64,000 nucleotides of DNA. It comes from Pterois miles. Lineage: Eukaryota; Chordata; Actinopteri; Perciformes; Scorpaenidae. A program made the translations under genes and the position numbers. Of the stretch, positions 1 to 11,499 are shown piece by piece. Under the pieces are notes generated by a model that searched no databases, was not told the DNA's origin, and saw nothing but the letters and a program-made list of their open reading frames with translations. Position 1 is the first letter of the stretch. Each line of letters starts with the position of its first letter. The DNA lies in NCBI GenBank assembly GCA_947000775.1, contig CAMQGK010000008.1, forward strand, positions 4,048,001-4,112,000, in the 5' to 3' direction.

Positions 1-805
1 ACTGACTGACAAGTGTGGCTAAATCACATATTCATTAATGTCATCAGAGCGACAATTTGTATTCTTCAACACTTGAACTCAAACATGTTATTTTCCATTT
101 GTATAATATTATAACAGATTTCATGGTGAATACTGGCCCACTTTCAAAATCAGTGTGCTTCTTTATTCTTGGAAAATATACACTATTTTCACAAACTCAG
201 AAACCGCACCACCTATCATTACCTCCTACTAATGGTCGGATTTCAGGGGACATTTCTCCACAGGCGCAGATTGGCTTCCATGGCAACAGGCTTGGCTCGC
301 AGGAACCGAGGCCTGGCCTTGTTAACCTCGGCGCTGCACATGACAAGGAAACACATAGCTACAGTCATAACACAATGTCCACACTTATGTTTTACTCGCT
401 ACATGGATTTATTGTACCGTGAAAGACACTCCTCTTATTCTTGACCAAATAATATGAAAACAGTCTTTTTTTTTTTTTTAAAGAACTGGAACTCTCGTCT
501 CACTTTCTGTGGGAGGAAATAAAAACTGTTTATATGCTGTTCGGCATAGTTTTCCATTTCTTGAAGGAGGATAAAACATGTTTTCAGCATACTTGAGCTA
601 GCATTTAAACTTCAGATCTCTTGGTGGAAACTTCCCACAGCAGTTGTTTGAGAGCCAACCTTGCTACAGACAACTGGGTAATCCTGTAATCTCAGCACCC
701 TGTGTGTTACCCTGTGATTCAAATATCAGTAGTAGTACCAGTATCGTAGTATTTATTAACGGCTAAAAATGTCAGCTTCCCGAACTGGTTAGATTCCCGT
801 GGCTA
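1..805. other. No gene or recognised repeat
   Basis: AT-rich sequence with a T run near 466-479 and no open frame with a recognisable domain. Nothing here is repeated elsewhere in the window as far as I can see by eye. Confidence 0.5.
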
Positions 806-1640
806 TTGGAGAGTGTGTCTATGTTTTCCAAGATCTATGTTCCCTCCATCCTATGTTCCCTCAATCATAATTCTGTCACCCCTATGTTTCCTCAACTCTA
901 TGTTCCCTCAATTATAGTTCCCTCAACCTTACATTCCTTCATTCCTGTCTGCCCTGAATCCTATGTACCCTCAATCCTATGTTCCCCCTATCATAGCTCC
1001 TTCATCCCTATATTTTCTCAACCCCACATTCCCTAAACCCTATATTCCCTGAATCCTATGTTCCCTCAACCCTATGCTCGCTCAACTCTATGCTCCCTCA
1101 ATCATAGTTCCCTAAGCTCAATGTTAGCGCTACCATAGCTCTCTCATCCTTATATTTTCTCAACCCTACATTCCCTCAAGCCTATATTCCCAGAATCCTA
1201 TGCTCCCTCAACCTTATGCTCCCTCAATCACAGTTCCCTCAACCCTGTTCTCTCAATGTCAGTTCCCTTAGCTCTATATTTTCTCAACCCTACGTTCTCT
1301 CAACCCTGTGTTCCCTGAATCCTATGTACCCTAAGCCCAATGTTCCCTCAATCATTGTTCCCCCAACTGTAGATCCTCAAAAGCTCTCTCAACCCTGTGT
1401 TCCCTGAATCCTATGTAACCTAAGCCCTATGTTCCCTCAATCATTGTTCCCTCACCCCTGTATATTCTCAGCCCTACACTCCCTTAACCCTATATTCCCT
1501 GAATACAATGTTCCCTCAACCCTATGCTCCCTAAGCCCCGTTTCACTTCACTCAGTCCCATGTTCCCTCAACCCTTTGTTCCTTAAACACTGTTCCCTAA
1601 ATCATAGTTCCCTCACCCCTATGTTCGCTTAACCAGAAGG
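806..1640 (+). repeat. Degenerate 15-bp minisatellite
   Basis: About 50 diverged tandem units with a consensus close to tatgttccctcaacc (15 bp). Variation is mostly in the last three to four bases and at the gttccc core. A longer period is also visible: a block starting near 1296 (tctctcaaccctgtgttccc...) recurs 89 bp later, near 1385, with few changes, so part of the array grew by copying about six units at once. Because 15 is a multiple of 3, each reading frame repeats the same five codons and stays open. This explains the Pro/Ser/Leu/Cys-rich frames at 806-1036, 1216-1407 and 1429-1632, which should not be taken as genes. Confidence 0.95.
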
Positions 1641-1860
1641 ACATCAGACCTTCCCGGTGGCAAAATATTTTCTGCTATGGTGAAGGCATAACATGCCCTA
1701 CTCTGTCTCCAATTGGCTTACCAATCTCACTCCTCATGCTAAAACCTATGCAACCCAATCAACAAAGCCAACTAGTACTAGCCAGACTGTCTGTTATCGG
1801 ATATTGTTAGCGCAATATCTCAGAAAGTTATAGACAGATTTTAACTTGAGCCAGGTATGG

Positions 1861-1892
1861 TGCTGAGGGAACATGGTGCTGAGGGAACATAG
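1861..1892 (-). repeat. Inverted outlier of the minisatellite unit
   Basis: Two tandem 16-bp copies of tgctgagggaacatgg lie 220 bp beyond the main array. Their tgagggaacat core is the exact reverse complement of atgttccctca, the core of the 806-1640 unit, so a piece of the array appears here in the opposite orientation. Confidence 0.85.
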
Positions 1893-3714
1893 GGCAGTCA
1901 GCATTGGAATTGAAGTGATGAACTATGTTTTAGTGCACCAATAAAATGATGAATAAAATACAAGATTGTCAGTTGGAGAATGCAAAACAATGTATGAAAT
2001 TAAACTTTGTGGTTCAGAAACTTTAAAGTCTGTGGTTAAAACATATTAGATCGATTAGTGGTATGTTTTTACAGCCTTGAGAAAGGGGAAATGAGCTAAT
2101 TCAAACCTGTTTCTCCTGGCTGTCACCACGTTCCATCATGAGTGACTCATATCCAGCCTTGGCTAGCGATACCAGATGTTTTATTTTCCTCTCTTAGTGT
2201 CACTGCTCTTGTTTAAAAATCAGTTTATGCTTGTTTGTTTCTTCCCTGACCTCTATTAACACTTGGCAAACAGCAGCACCTTCGCTATTCATAAAGCCTC
2301 TCTGAAATAGTGACTGGCTACAAGCAGCCAACCGAAATATATTCTCTGGCTTCAGCGGCCAGGTCAAAAATTTTGCTGACTTAATATCAATCCATAGGGG
2401 CCAAGATGCAAAAGGGAGCCAAATCTTTAAAGGAGAGGGATCAAAACTCCTTATAGAGCAAGAGTACATCCCATAAAAGTCGACTTTCCTGGCAGACAAG
2501 CAGTAATGCACCAGATGACCTAGCTTAATTGGCTTCGTTGGACACCAGCGCACATTTTGTACACACTTAGACGTGAGTGATTTAGCATTTAAATTTTGAC
2601 CCAATGGAGCTGAAGACATTTAATTACATTGAGTAGAATCACAGGAAGGACTCCATATTGAAATATCAATCTGAATGCCAACATGCTATGCAATTAACAA
2701 CATGTTTGGAGATCGGGATTGTCATGACTGATCAATGCTATGAATGAAACCATCATGTTTATAGACATAAATCAAGTGAGTGGTGATGTGCATTATTTTT
2801 GCTGCATTGCTAAAGCATAGAAGTATGATATACATTATTTATAAGCTTCTACATCTTCCAACTGCTTCAACTGAGGCCTGCATTTAGTCTGTGGGCTCAG
2901 GAGCATCCAGACTATCCTGTTATGTTTGCTCAGACTGTGCCAGCATAAACCTCTCCTCCTCATGCCTTCATAACTCTGTGGGAGTTGATTAATGAAGCAG
3001 ATTTCCAGCTATCAAGCTGGGTGCAAACTGTTCAATTATGCATCTTGGAATCTCCTTATATCATGTTTTAGTAGCCTCGCTAGCTCTGTGAGACTGGCGT
3101 GTGTGGGAGGCCTGGCCGGAGACGAGTCTCAGTGGCATGAGCTATATTTGTCTGAGTGATGACCTTTGCCATTGCGACAAATTAAAGCCAGTGATTGGTG
3201 GAGTGCTGTCAATTTGCTCTTTCATGAGGTCTTTGAGGTCTTTGCTGGGGTTGTCGCAACAATCCTGGCAGGACTCAATTCATATTCGGAGTTAATCAAA
3301 ATGCATGACTGGGGCAGGCGAGGAGGCAGCAGGCTCATGCTGTAAACAGTAAAGAAGCCGTTTACAACCTGACACAGACATCTGTCCTCATCAGGCACAG
3401 CTGCTCCGAGACTGCCTCATGATTGTTTGGTTGCTTTTGCAGACACTCATTCCACTTTCATATTTTATACTGGAGCACGCGATTTGTTATACAGCAATCT
3501 CTTTAGCGGATATAATTCTTGGTGGATAAAAAGCCTTGGGTGTGATGCTGGTAGGCTTTGAGAAACAACACATTCACATCTCAGCAGGTGAAAGTTAATA
3601 TTATACATCTTGTAAGCACTAGGATTTCTAATTCATCTTCTCAATTCAAACTTCAAACACGACAGCCACGAGCGGCCTCACAGACCTGTTTCTGTTTTGT
3701 TCGTCTAACTACTT
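1893..3714. other. Unique-looking noncoding stretch
   Basis: No repeat family seen elsewhere in the window occurs here. The segment around 2840-3480 is less AT-biased and lacks simple repeats, so it is a reasonable place to look for conserved noncoding elements. The 139-residue minus-strand frame at 2200-2619 has no domain, signal peptide or splice context that I recognise, and I do not call it a gene. Confidence 0.4.
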
Positions 3715-3718
3715 AGCT

Positions 3719-4402
3719 AGTGTTGCACGGTACATCGTTACTGGAAAGGTATCGCAATACCCTGCCATTAAAAACCTTTCAGTACCCTGTTTTATGAGTA
3801 TTGGTACTTTAAGAGTGAGTGGCATCGATATGCGACAGCAGGGCAGTGTGTGTGTGCAGCACTCTGCTTTAGAGAGCATTAGGACAGTTAACAAGCAGTC
3901 AAAAAAATAAACTGTAGTGATGACAGGAAGAAACCCAGTCTGGGGCTCTTCTGTGTGGCATTTGCTTTTCCCCCCATGTTAGCTTGTGTTTTCTCCAGGT
4001 ACTCTAGTTTCCTCCCGTAGTCCAAAGACATGCAGGTTAACTGATGACTCTATACTGCTCATAGGTGTGAATGTGAGCGTGAATGATCGCCTGTCTCTAT
4101 GTGTCTGTCCTGTAATGGTCTGGCACCCTGTCCAGGGTGTACCCCGCCTTCGCCCATTGTCAACTGGGATCGGCTGCAGCCCCCACACGACCCTGAATAG
4201 GATAAACGGTCACAGATGATGGATGGATGGATAGATAATCACAAGGATCAAGTCAATAAATAAAGTGGAAAAGAGGATGAAGGCTCCATGTTCTGTCATC
4301 TACTATTCCATTACTTGTCTGTTTGTTTTACATTTTTTCTGTGGTATTGTTTCAGTATCGACATGAAGATATTTAAGTATCATATCAAAGTCAGAATTTT
4401 GG
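3719..4402 (+). repeat. Old MITE of the 'tagtgttgcacggta' type, interrupted
   Basis: It starts tagtgttgcacggtacatcg and carries several gtatcg/gtacc motifs. The tail (4336-4402) holds gtattgtttcagtatcgac and further tatcat motifs, as expected from the fish hAT-like MITE family I recall with these features. The RTE-type tail at 3938-4236 splits it in two. The same opening (tagtgttgtcaaaa) appears at 34320. The right-hand end is diverged and its boundary is approximate. Confidence 0.6.
3938..4236 (+). mobile_element. RTE-type retrotransposon 3' tail (copy 1)
   Basis: About 300 bp match the sequence I recognise as the 3' end of fish RTE-type elements (Rex3/Expander-like) or SINEs that share that tail. 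Landmarks in order are cttctgtgtgg, the block gtccaaagacatgcaggtta (4020-4039), gtgtgaatgtgagcgtgaat, ccctgtccagggtgtacccc, ggataaacgg, and a terminal (GATG)n run. The same landmarks recur at 26241-26533 and 56476-56780 in the opposite orientation. No coding part of the LINE is present. I could not find a convincing target duplication for this copy. Confidence 0.8.
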
Positions 4403-4607
4403 TCTTGAAGGGACCTTATCTGTAAAAGATGTGATGTTAAATCTACCGAGTTGAACTGTCATATGCCTGTAATATTACATCTGAAATAGGGATACTTTTC
4501 ATGGCATAAAGTTTGGAGAAATGGGGTAGTGATTGTACATTTTTAGCCACATGGGCGAGTCTGTAGGGTTGGCAGATTGGTCAATTTAACTTGGTACAGA
4601 CATTCAT

Positions 4608-4890
4608 TAGGGCTCTCCACAGCCTAAGAAAATCTTAGTCGACTAACACTGCTGGTGATCCCGACTTTTCATTTAGCGACCAACAAGTCAGAGTTTTATT
4701 ATCAACTTTTCAATGACAGGGAATGACTGACAATAACATTAGATCTACTGTTGGATTATCATTTAGGTCTCTGGTATTAAAGCTAATGACAGAAATGTGT
4801 TAAGTGGGTAGTAAGTAAAGTAACTTGTCACTGTGACATTTGTTACCAGCCACAACAGCAACACTGGTGTTGTTTTCACCTGAGTCTGTT
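4608..4890 (+). repeat. hAT-like MITE fragment
   Basis: It opens tagggctctccacagcctaa followed by a tcttagtcgactaac motif, as in a fish MITE family starting tagggctctcc with a palindromic agtcgact near the end. Only the left end is recognisable, and the right limit is a guess. Confidence 0.45.
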
Positions 4891-5156
4891 GTGTGTCATC
4901 GTGGCAAAATATGGTCCTGGAGACACCTACTGTCATGGAAACTACCACAGAAGTGGTCTTTTCCGGGTGTCTATTTATATATATAACTTTGAAGATGGGT
5001 GTGGTTCAAGCAAAGGTGCCCGACGTGGAGGGTAGGAAGTGGAGAATGTGGCATTGCAGCTGGTGTGATCCCATTACAGGATGATCTAGTTTTTTTCCCT
5101 ACATCTACAGTGTTAATATATGCAATGTTATGATTTGGATCATTTGGATTTGTCAA

Positions 5157-5250
5157 TGCCTGACGAAGATCTCTGTTAGATCGAAACGTTGCTTCATTAA
5201 AACCGCTGGGAGCTACCAATGCAGTGTTCAGATCCTGTTTTCTGATTTTT
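5157..5250 (+). repeat. Dispersed-repeat fragment 'cctgacgaag...cgaaacgttgc'
   Basis: The segment tgcctgacgaagatctctgt followed by gatcgaaacgttgcttcatt and cagtgttcagatcctgtttt resembles a repeat I recall from many fish genomes. Its class is uncertain and there is no second copy in this window. Confidence 0.4.
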
Positions 5251-5330
5251 TTTTTCCTTCTAAACACAGATATTCTCAGAAAAAACACCAACGGTATAAA
5301 TAAACAATTAATTAAATATCGCACCTTGGC

Positions 5331-7012
5331 AGCTGCTTATTGAAATCCCACGTATTGTGAATTGTTGGTGAAACAACTATAACACAATTTCTACCCACAA
5401 TGACAATAGCTTTAGGGGTAAATGAGGAAACAAATCCATAAATGTGCAATAAAATACACTGTCATTAAAATGACTCAGGCTTGAATCACTGAAGGTATAA
5501 TTTCATATTTTCCCAGTCATATGAGTCTTAGACTGCACAATAATGGTATTTAACCAAAGTTTTAAACAAGAACCACCTCAAAATCTAAAGCAATCAAATG
5601 CAGATCATTGCCTTGCAGATTTATGTTAAATATATTAATATAGATGTGTCTATTATACTTAAATATACACACTGAGTTGAGAGTTTATTGGCTGAAAGAA
5701 AAAAATGCAATCTAATACAACAGCCCTGCATTAAACCCTACCTTCATGAAGGTTATAATGTCAAAGTTTAGTTCAAATTATTTTAGATTGTTTTAAAAAC
5801 AGATAGAGATAAAAAAGATGGTTTTTGCAGTACACAACCACCACTTTTCTCTCTGAGCATCTGTGTTTGTGGTTGGTGATGATTCCCCTGCGAGCAATGT
5901 AACAGGTGGGTGGATGGACAAAACAAAAGATCAAATCAATAGTTTCAGCCACCGCTTAATTGCACAGTGGGAGCCAGAGGTTTTTTTATTACGTGCCCTG
6001 GTCAAACTTTTAATATACCTTCAGCCTCTGGAGTATGGTGTACCCGCACACCTGGCTTTGTCTAAGAAACAAAGGCTTTCTCTCCAGTTTTTATACAGCC
6101 TGTCTTCCAGTCAACCTTAGCAACTTGCAGTTTTCAGGAGAATAGTTTACAAACAGCAGAGAATGTAATGAAGTCACAGTATCTGAATTAAGCCGCTTAT
6201 GAGATTAGAGTATTCAGCCCACCTTCTCTGGTGTGGAAATTATTAGAAAACAAAAGGTTTACCAAGCGAAGAGATTTAAAGTGAACTGGAGATTTTCCTC
6301 CTCGCTTCAAACGTAATGCCATTGAAAGGTGTGCGCTGCAAATTAGTAATGCAGTCTCACTTTTAATCAAATGTGGGACTGGGAGGGGGGAAAAGAATGC
6401 ACCTCCGAAAATACTTGAGTCTTTTCTCCTGTAAGCTTTGCATTTTAGTGTTACGGTTATATTTTGAGCCTTGGATAATTTGACAAAAACAATCAATAAT
6501 GAGAATATCATGGCAAGGTGTTGGGGATGCAATCCCAATTTCCAAGAGAAGCGCAAGAATGTAATGCGCTCCAGATATGACACAAATGATCCTATATCTG
6601 TGATCCAAGATTACACCCATTGAATGCATCAACTCATACAGCTGTCACGATGAGGAATACCAAGCGTGACCCATCAATTTTATTAATCAGGCTTCCGTCG
6701 ATATATTAGTAGATTCTCATTAGCTTAATAAATCAGCCAAAGGGCAAGCTTTGGAGATGTACCTGCGCTTGATAAAGCACATCTCTGTTTGTGTAAACAG
6801 CTTGTTCCTTCAGACGGATACATGTATTCAGATTGTTACATGTCTGAAGAGTCGGATGTAAATAATGCATGAGCGTAAAGCATGAGCAGTGGAACGTGTG
6901 ATAAAGCATGCAGCATCTCAAACACCTGTGTCCTGGGATTTTTGCTCCCTGCAAAACATTCAGAGTGTAACAAGAAGAGTGCCACGAATAAGACTCATCC
7001 TGGCAGTGTCAG
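5331..7012. other. Unique-looking noncoding stretch
   Basis: No repeat family was recognised. The portion 5840-6960 is more balanced in composition than its surroundings, which could indicate constraint, but nothing in the sequence proves this. The frames at 5863-6120 (+) and 6197-6583 (-) lack recognisable domains. Confidence 0.35.
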
Positions 7013-7185
7013 TGTTCAACGCTACTAAGAGTCTCCAGCCGTGCTAGCAGGCTCAGTGGTGCTTTGAGCTAAATGCTAATGCCACAAGCATAACATGCTC
7101 AAATGACAATGTAAACATGCTGATGTTTAGCAGGTGTACTGTTTACCATGTTCACCGTTTTAGTGCCTAAACCTAGAGCACAGTT
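7013..7185 (+). repeat. Dispersed repeat G, copy 1 ('gctgatgtttagcaggtgta')
   Basis: The fragment carries ggtgctttgagctaaatgct, then aacatgctgatgtttagcag and ttaccatgttcaccg. The same order occurs at 45845-46235, and on the minus strand at 53020-53765. The family is very common in spiny-rayed fish. Only its first third is present here. Confidence 0.75.
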
Positions 7186-7237
7186 ACCAGAATGATTGAG
7201 CAATTTAAAATTTTGACCTAGAAAAAGCAACGTGGTA

Positions 7238-7308
7238 ATTTTTGAAACAGTAATCGACTAATTCGCAGTGATTACGGACTAGTATTTTGCTTGGAATGCA
7301 CATCCCCG
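7238..7308 (-). repeat. MITE end fragment 'ggggatgtgcattccaag'
   Basis: The block agtattttgcttggaatgca followed by catcccc is repeated at 29256-29337, with matching upstream sequence (agtaatcgactaattc versus agtaatcaaataattc). On the minus strand it reads ggggatgtgcattccaagc, the terminus of a MITE with alternating att/aat motifs. Confidence 0.65.
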
Positions 7309-8198
7309 CTAGATGGTAACACACAAATTGCAAAAACTTTGCAAAATCTCCCACAAGACTCGTTGCCCGACAACCTATCCTAGCCTTTATGATCCAAGAT
7401 CAATGCCTAAACCTAAACCCAGCGCATAGGTGTAAGACAATTCATCAAACCTAGAAGTTGATGAGCTAATGCCACACAAGACCAAGTTCCCCCTTAGCCA
7501 GTTTGAAAAATGTGAAACTTTAAGGAGCACCATTACCATACCGACACATACCGACTGGTCTGATGAATATTACAAAGAAAGAATTTGACGTTAACGGCCC
7601 GACTCCATGGATCTATCCTACCAAACGTGGTGGAGAAAAGTAATGCTACAGCAATAGAGGTCAGATGGTGCATTTAAATTAATAACTCTACCCAGGTCTG
7701 TCTGTCATATTTACATTATTTTCATTATGAATCTGGGTCTGCATTAATTATTAGTAAGGTATTACCATTATCATCTCCAATGATTTGTATGGATAGTGAC
7801 TCCTCTTCTCTCTGCTCAACTCCATCCCAACTTTAAATTACGGGATTGACTGCTGTTTACCTTTTTGAAGCTCTTCATAAAGTAGAAATGTGACACAAAC
7901 AGGCTTAACAGACAAGAGACTCAGCTGACATGCAGCCAAGCCAAGCTCAGCGGCTGGTCTGGCCTAGACTTAGACCTCATAGATGTGGGCCACAGAGGGC
8001 CTACTACACACACTAGTAGGCTTTATCATCTATTCATATGGTTGATTACCGGGAGAAAAAAAATAAAAGAAGATGACAGCAACCTCTAGCGATCATAGTT
8101 ATTATGAAAGGAGTAAAAGCGTAAGTAAGGGGCTGTAGTATAGACCATACACCACCATACAGGGTAGAGGTCGGAGGCAATGGACGGGTCGTTACTTT

Positions 8199-8305
8199 AA
8201 GCCAAAAACAAGTTTTTCCCGAAACTTAACCAAGTGGTTTTGTTGCCTAAACCTAATCAAGCTGTTTTGTTTGTGTTTACAACGTAATGTTTCATTCAGT
8301 TTGAC
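8199..8305 (-). repeat. Dispersed repeat A, fragment 1
   Basis: It contains aaccaagtggttttgttgcc followed by taaaccta. This is the reverse complement of the ggtttaggcaacaaaacca core seen at 14031 and 47652. Confidence 0.7.
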
Positions 8306-8334
8306 GTAGTGCATTTAAGTTTCGTTTCAACTTT

Positions 8335-8405
8335 CACAACAGAGTAGGTGCAGCAGACCCCGACTGACCCACATCTAGGGGGCTTATGATGACTGATAAC
8401 ACATA
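8335..8405 (+). repeat. Dispersed repeat H, copy 1
   Basis: The segment gcagcagaccccgactgacc then cacatctagggggcttatga and ctgataac matches 45620-45690 (gcagtaggccccttctgacc, cacatctatgatgcttataa, ctgataac). Confidence 0.75.
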
Positions 8406-8409
8406 ATTA

Positions 8410-10078
8410 ATGACCTGATAACAGCCAAATTGGGTGCCAATAAACAGCCAGAAAGCAGGTTTCCCCGCATAACTGAAAAAAAAAGTCTCAGACTTAAACA
8501 TAGACAAAAATAATCTATTTACAACTCAACATTACATGTCAACAATCACTCAGCATTTAACTTAAGCTAGCGACAAATGTTAGCTAGCGATTCTGTTACG
8601 TTTGTATTGTCGTTTGTTCTAGGTTATACAGGTTATAGAAGTAATTACCAGTTTTAAGGCATTAAAGGCAAGTAAATCAACATTTCTTTGTACTCAGACA
8701 TGCAGTATGTTCTGTGGAGACTGACAAAATATGTATATTTTATAGTATCCCTTTCATATTTTTGTTGTAATCTTTATATTGTATATTTATGTTCGTCACT
8801 TTAGTAGTACTTTGGCGGTATTTTTATTTCCTCTTAATAGGTTTAATGTAAGCACCAAACACCAAGGCAAAACCCTTGACAGTGAAATCCTACTTGGTAA
8901 TAAACCTTATTCTGACTGAGCATTTGTACTTTCTGGCACGAAGCAAAACCACAGTCAGAAAGATCAAAAGGTGCAAACAGTCTCTCACCCAAAAGGGCAG
9001 TACAGTGATCATCAGTGTACAATAACTACACAGTATTAATGTTATGGGCATTTTGTACAAAAGTAAATGCTTCTTTTCCGTTTAGCTTTTGAAGCTCAAA
9101 CAAGCTCGCGGTTTTTCATCTAGCCCACACACTCAAAATAAAAGATCTTTTTAAGTTTAAAAAAGGACAAAAAGCTCAATCAACTTGCTTTACGTAACTT
9201 CAGTTTGGTGTTTGATTTGGATTTGTTTCATGCCAGCTGCTCGCAGGGTAATGTTAGATTCAGCGGTACCTCACTGTCCAGCCTCGTTCCCCTTCAGCAA
9301 ACAGATGTGTGGGCACGGCACAAACAAGCTCCTGAAGCTTTGCTTCGGTCCATAAATAACCTGTTTGTCTTAATCCATCAAGTTTGTGGATGTAGAAACT
9401 GGTACCTTTGTAGCATGTGGAGGCTGAGTATTAGCTGGATGTCTGAAGTATCATGATGTATAAGCTTATTCTTTGAACAGGGGTCTGGTCCACTACGGGG
9501 CTATTATGCCCAGCTAGTGCCACCAATCCATCACGCTTAAGCACTGCACAGCCTATTTCACTTGGCAGCCAGCCACAGTCACCCTCTGCTCCCCTATTTT
9601 CATACTCAAATCTATGGATGTGACTTATTCATAAGGTTGAGGTGTTTGGAGAAATGGTCAGAAGGTCACAGGGATACATGGGATTTTTACATAACGGAGC
9701 TCTTTTCTGCATTTATATTGGCATACGCTCAGCGGTGGAAGAAGCAGTGCCAGCCCTGACCAATTTGGTGCCCGAGGCAAGATTTTAGCTGGTGCCCCCT
9801 ACCTCCTTAGGCATCGCAAAGCGTAACCTGCTGGGTTCTTAAACAGTGTTATTTTTGAGCATACAGGTTTGACATAGCTATATTATAAGCAGATTAAGAG
9901 GCTATCATCGCCTTTCTTATTCCAAGACTACTTTTTTGAAAAAGATCAATTGAGGATTAAATGTTTTTATTAAAAAAAAAAGGAACAAAAGAATTAAATC
10001 TGACCAGAATGCCCCAGTAAGAGTAACATATTGAAAAAAAAAAAACAAGGTAAGCTGATATATCAAGTATATATACTG
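8410..10078. other. Noncoding stretch, mostly unrecognised
   Basis: No gene. The last 330 bp (about 9750-10078, with tggtgcccgaggcaag) resemble the edge of an old DNA transposon whose other side may continue after the Tc1-like element at about 11455-11500 (ggggccctatgcactg), but this is only a weak resemblance. Confidence 0.35.
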
Positions 10079-10080
10079 TA

Positions 10081-11442
10081 CACTGCTCAAAAAAGAGAGA
10101 ACAAACTGACACACTCACTCAATGAAAACCAAAATCATCAACCCATTGATTAAAAAATCACACCGAAAATGACAGTCTGATCCAACTGGAGTGATTTTCA
10201 GCAACTCAAGATGTGACTCAGTAGTGTGTATGGCCCCCATGTCCCCGTATGCACTCACATCAATGTCTGTCTGAGTCGGTGGATGGCATCCTGGGGGATC
10301 TCCTCCCAGACCTGGATCGGGGCATCAATGAGCTCCTGGACAGTCTGTGGCGCTACTTGGTGTTGTCGGATGGACCGATACATAATGTCCCATAGGTGCT
10401 CCATTGAATTTAGGTCAAGGAAACGTGAGCGCCAGTCAATGGCGTCAATGCCTTCGTCGTTTAACTGCCTACACACTATGGCCACATGAGGCTGGGCACT
10501 GTCCTTGTCCATTGCACCAGCGTAAGGTCTGACAATCCCTCTGGGGTTTTAATCCCGGTACCTAACAGCAGTCATGGTACCATTGGCTATGACATGGAGG
10601 TCTGTGCGACCCTCCAAGGATGTGGCTCCCTAGACCATTACTGATCCTGGACTTACTGCCAAACTGGTCACGCTGGATGTTACAAGCAGCAAGAACACAA
10701 TAGTAATTCAAAAAATAGAAAAAATAATAAATAGAATTTTTTATATAACATTCACCATGGCGTCGCCAGACTCTTTCACGCCTGTCACACGTGTGCCAGT
10801 GGCAGACCTGCCAGTTCTGGTGTTCTCTGGTGAATGCCAATCAAGCTGCACGGTGCTGAGCTGTGAGCACAGGTCCTACTAGACGACATGGAGGCCTCAT
10901 GCCGCCCTCATGGAGTTTATTTCTGACAGTTTGGTCAGAAAAATGCAAGCCAGTAGCCTGCTGGAGGTCATTCTGTAGGGCTTTGGCAGTGCTCCTCCTT
11001 ACACAAAAGGAGCAGATACCAGTTCTACTGCAGCTCTGTCCAGCCCTCCTTGTGTAATGGCTGGTCTCCTGGTATCTCCTCCATACTCTTGAGACTGTGC
11101 TGGGAGACACTGCAAACCCTCTTGCGAGTGTATGTATGGATATCCCGAAGGAGCTGGACTACCTGTGCACCCTGACTTAGCTGCAGGTACCACCTCATGC
11201 TACAAGTACTGACAAGGACACTAACAGAACAAAAAACTAGACAGGAAGCAGTCAGGAAGGATGAGGAGACAGCAACTGTCTGTGATCACCACATACAAAA
11301 CTAGGCCATTTCTGAGGGTTGTCATGCTGTTGCCTCTCCACTGAACATTTGCTTCCTAAAAGGACAAATTGATATCCCTACAGTTTAAATGATTTGGTGT
11401 TATGCTGTTATGATGCTGTTCCCTTAATATTTTTGAGCAGTT
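10081..11442 (-). mobile_element. Tc1-like DNA transposon, both ends present, dead
   Basis: A 1,362-bp element. The left end reads cactgctcaaaa (10081-10092) and the right end ttttgagcagtt (11431-11442). These are inverted repeats matching at 11 of 12 bases, each flanked by the TA dinucleotide that Tc1/mariner elements duplicate (10079-10080 and 11443-11444). The interior encodes a degraded Tc1-like transposase on the minus strand. The left end carries an extra sub-terminal segment (10093-10250) before the coding remnant ends. Presence of both ends means this copy could once have been mobilised in trans, but it encodes no active enzyme. Confidence 0.93.
10255..11198 (-). pseudogene. Tc1-like transposase pseudogene (copy 1)
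   Basis: Transposases of this family cut and paste DNA using a DDE active site. The minus-strand start at 11198 gives MRWYLQLSQGAQVVQLL, the usual beginning. It is followed in broken frames by the helix-turn-helix region with SPSTVSRVWRRYQET (11110-11057), then TAKALQNDLQQATG, SDQTVRNKLHEGG, GPVLTAQHR, REHQNWQVCHWH, TCDRRERVWRR, and finally DSAQPHVA, DLNSMEHLWDIMYRSIR and VQELIDAPIQVWEEIPQD. Three lesions stand out. There is a frame break after the N-terminus. Around 10790 a deletion of about 14 residues removes the segment that normally carries the first catalytic Asp (between CHWH and TCDRR). An AT-rich 54-bp insertion at about 10691-10744 adds 18 hydrophobic residues in frame. The second Asp (in DSAQPH) and the Glu (in SMEHLW) remain. 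The enzyme must be inactive. Confidence 0.93.
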
Positions 11443-11499
11443 TAAATACGCCAAACATTAAACTGCAGCCTAATGTTGGGGCCCTATGCACTGCTGCAG

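Noticed and set aside
806..1632. Pro/Ser/Leu/Cys-rich open frames as a repetitive secreted protein
   Set aside because: They are a by-product of a 15-bp tandem repeat, which has no stop in any phase of that strand's main frame. There is no signal peptide or splice context.
2200..2619. 139-residue minus-strand frame as a gene
   Set aside because: No recognisable domain, no upstream context, and amino-acid make-up as expected by chance. A single-exon vertebrate gene of this size would need transcript evidence.
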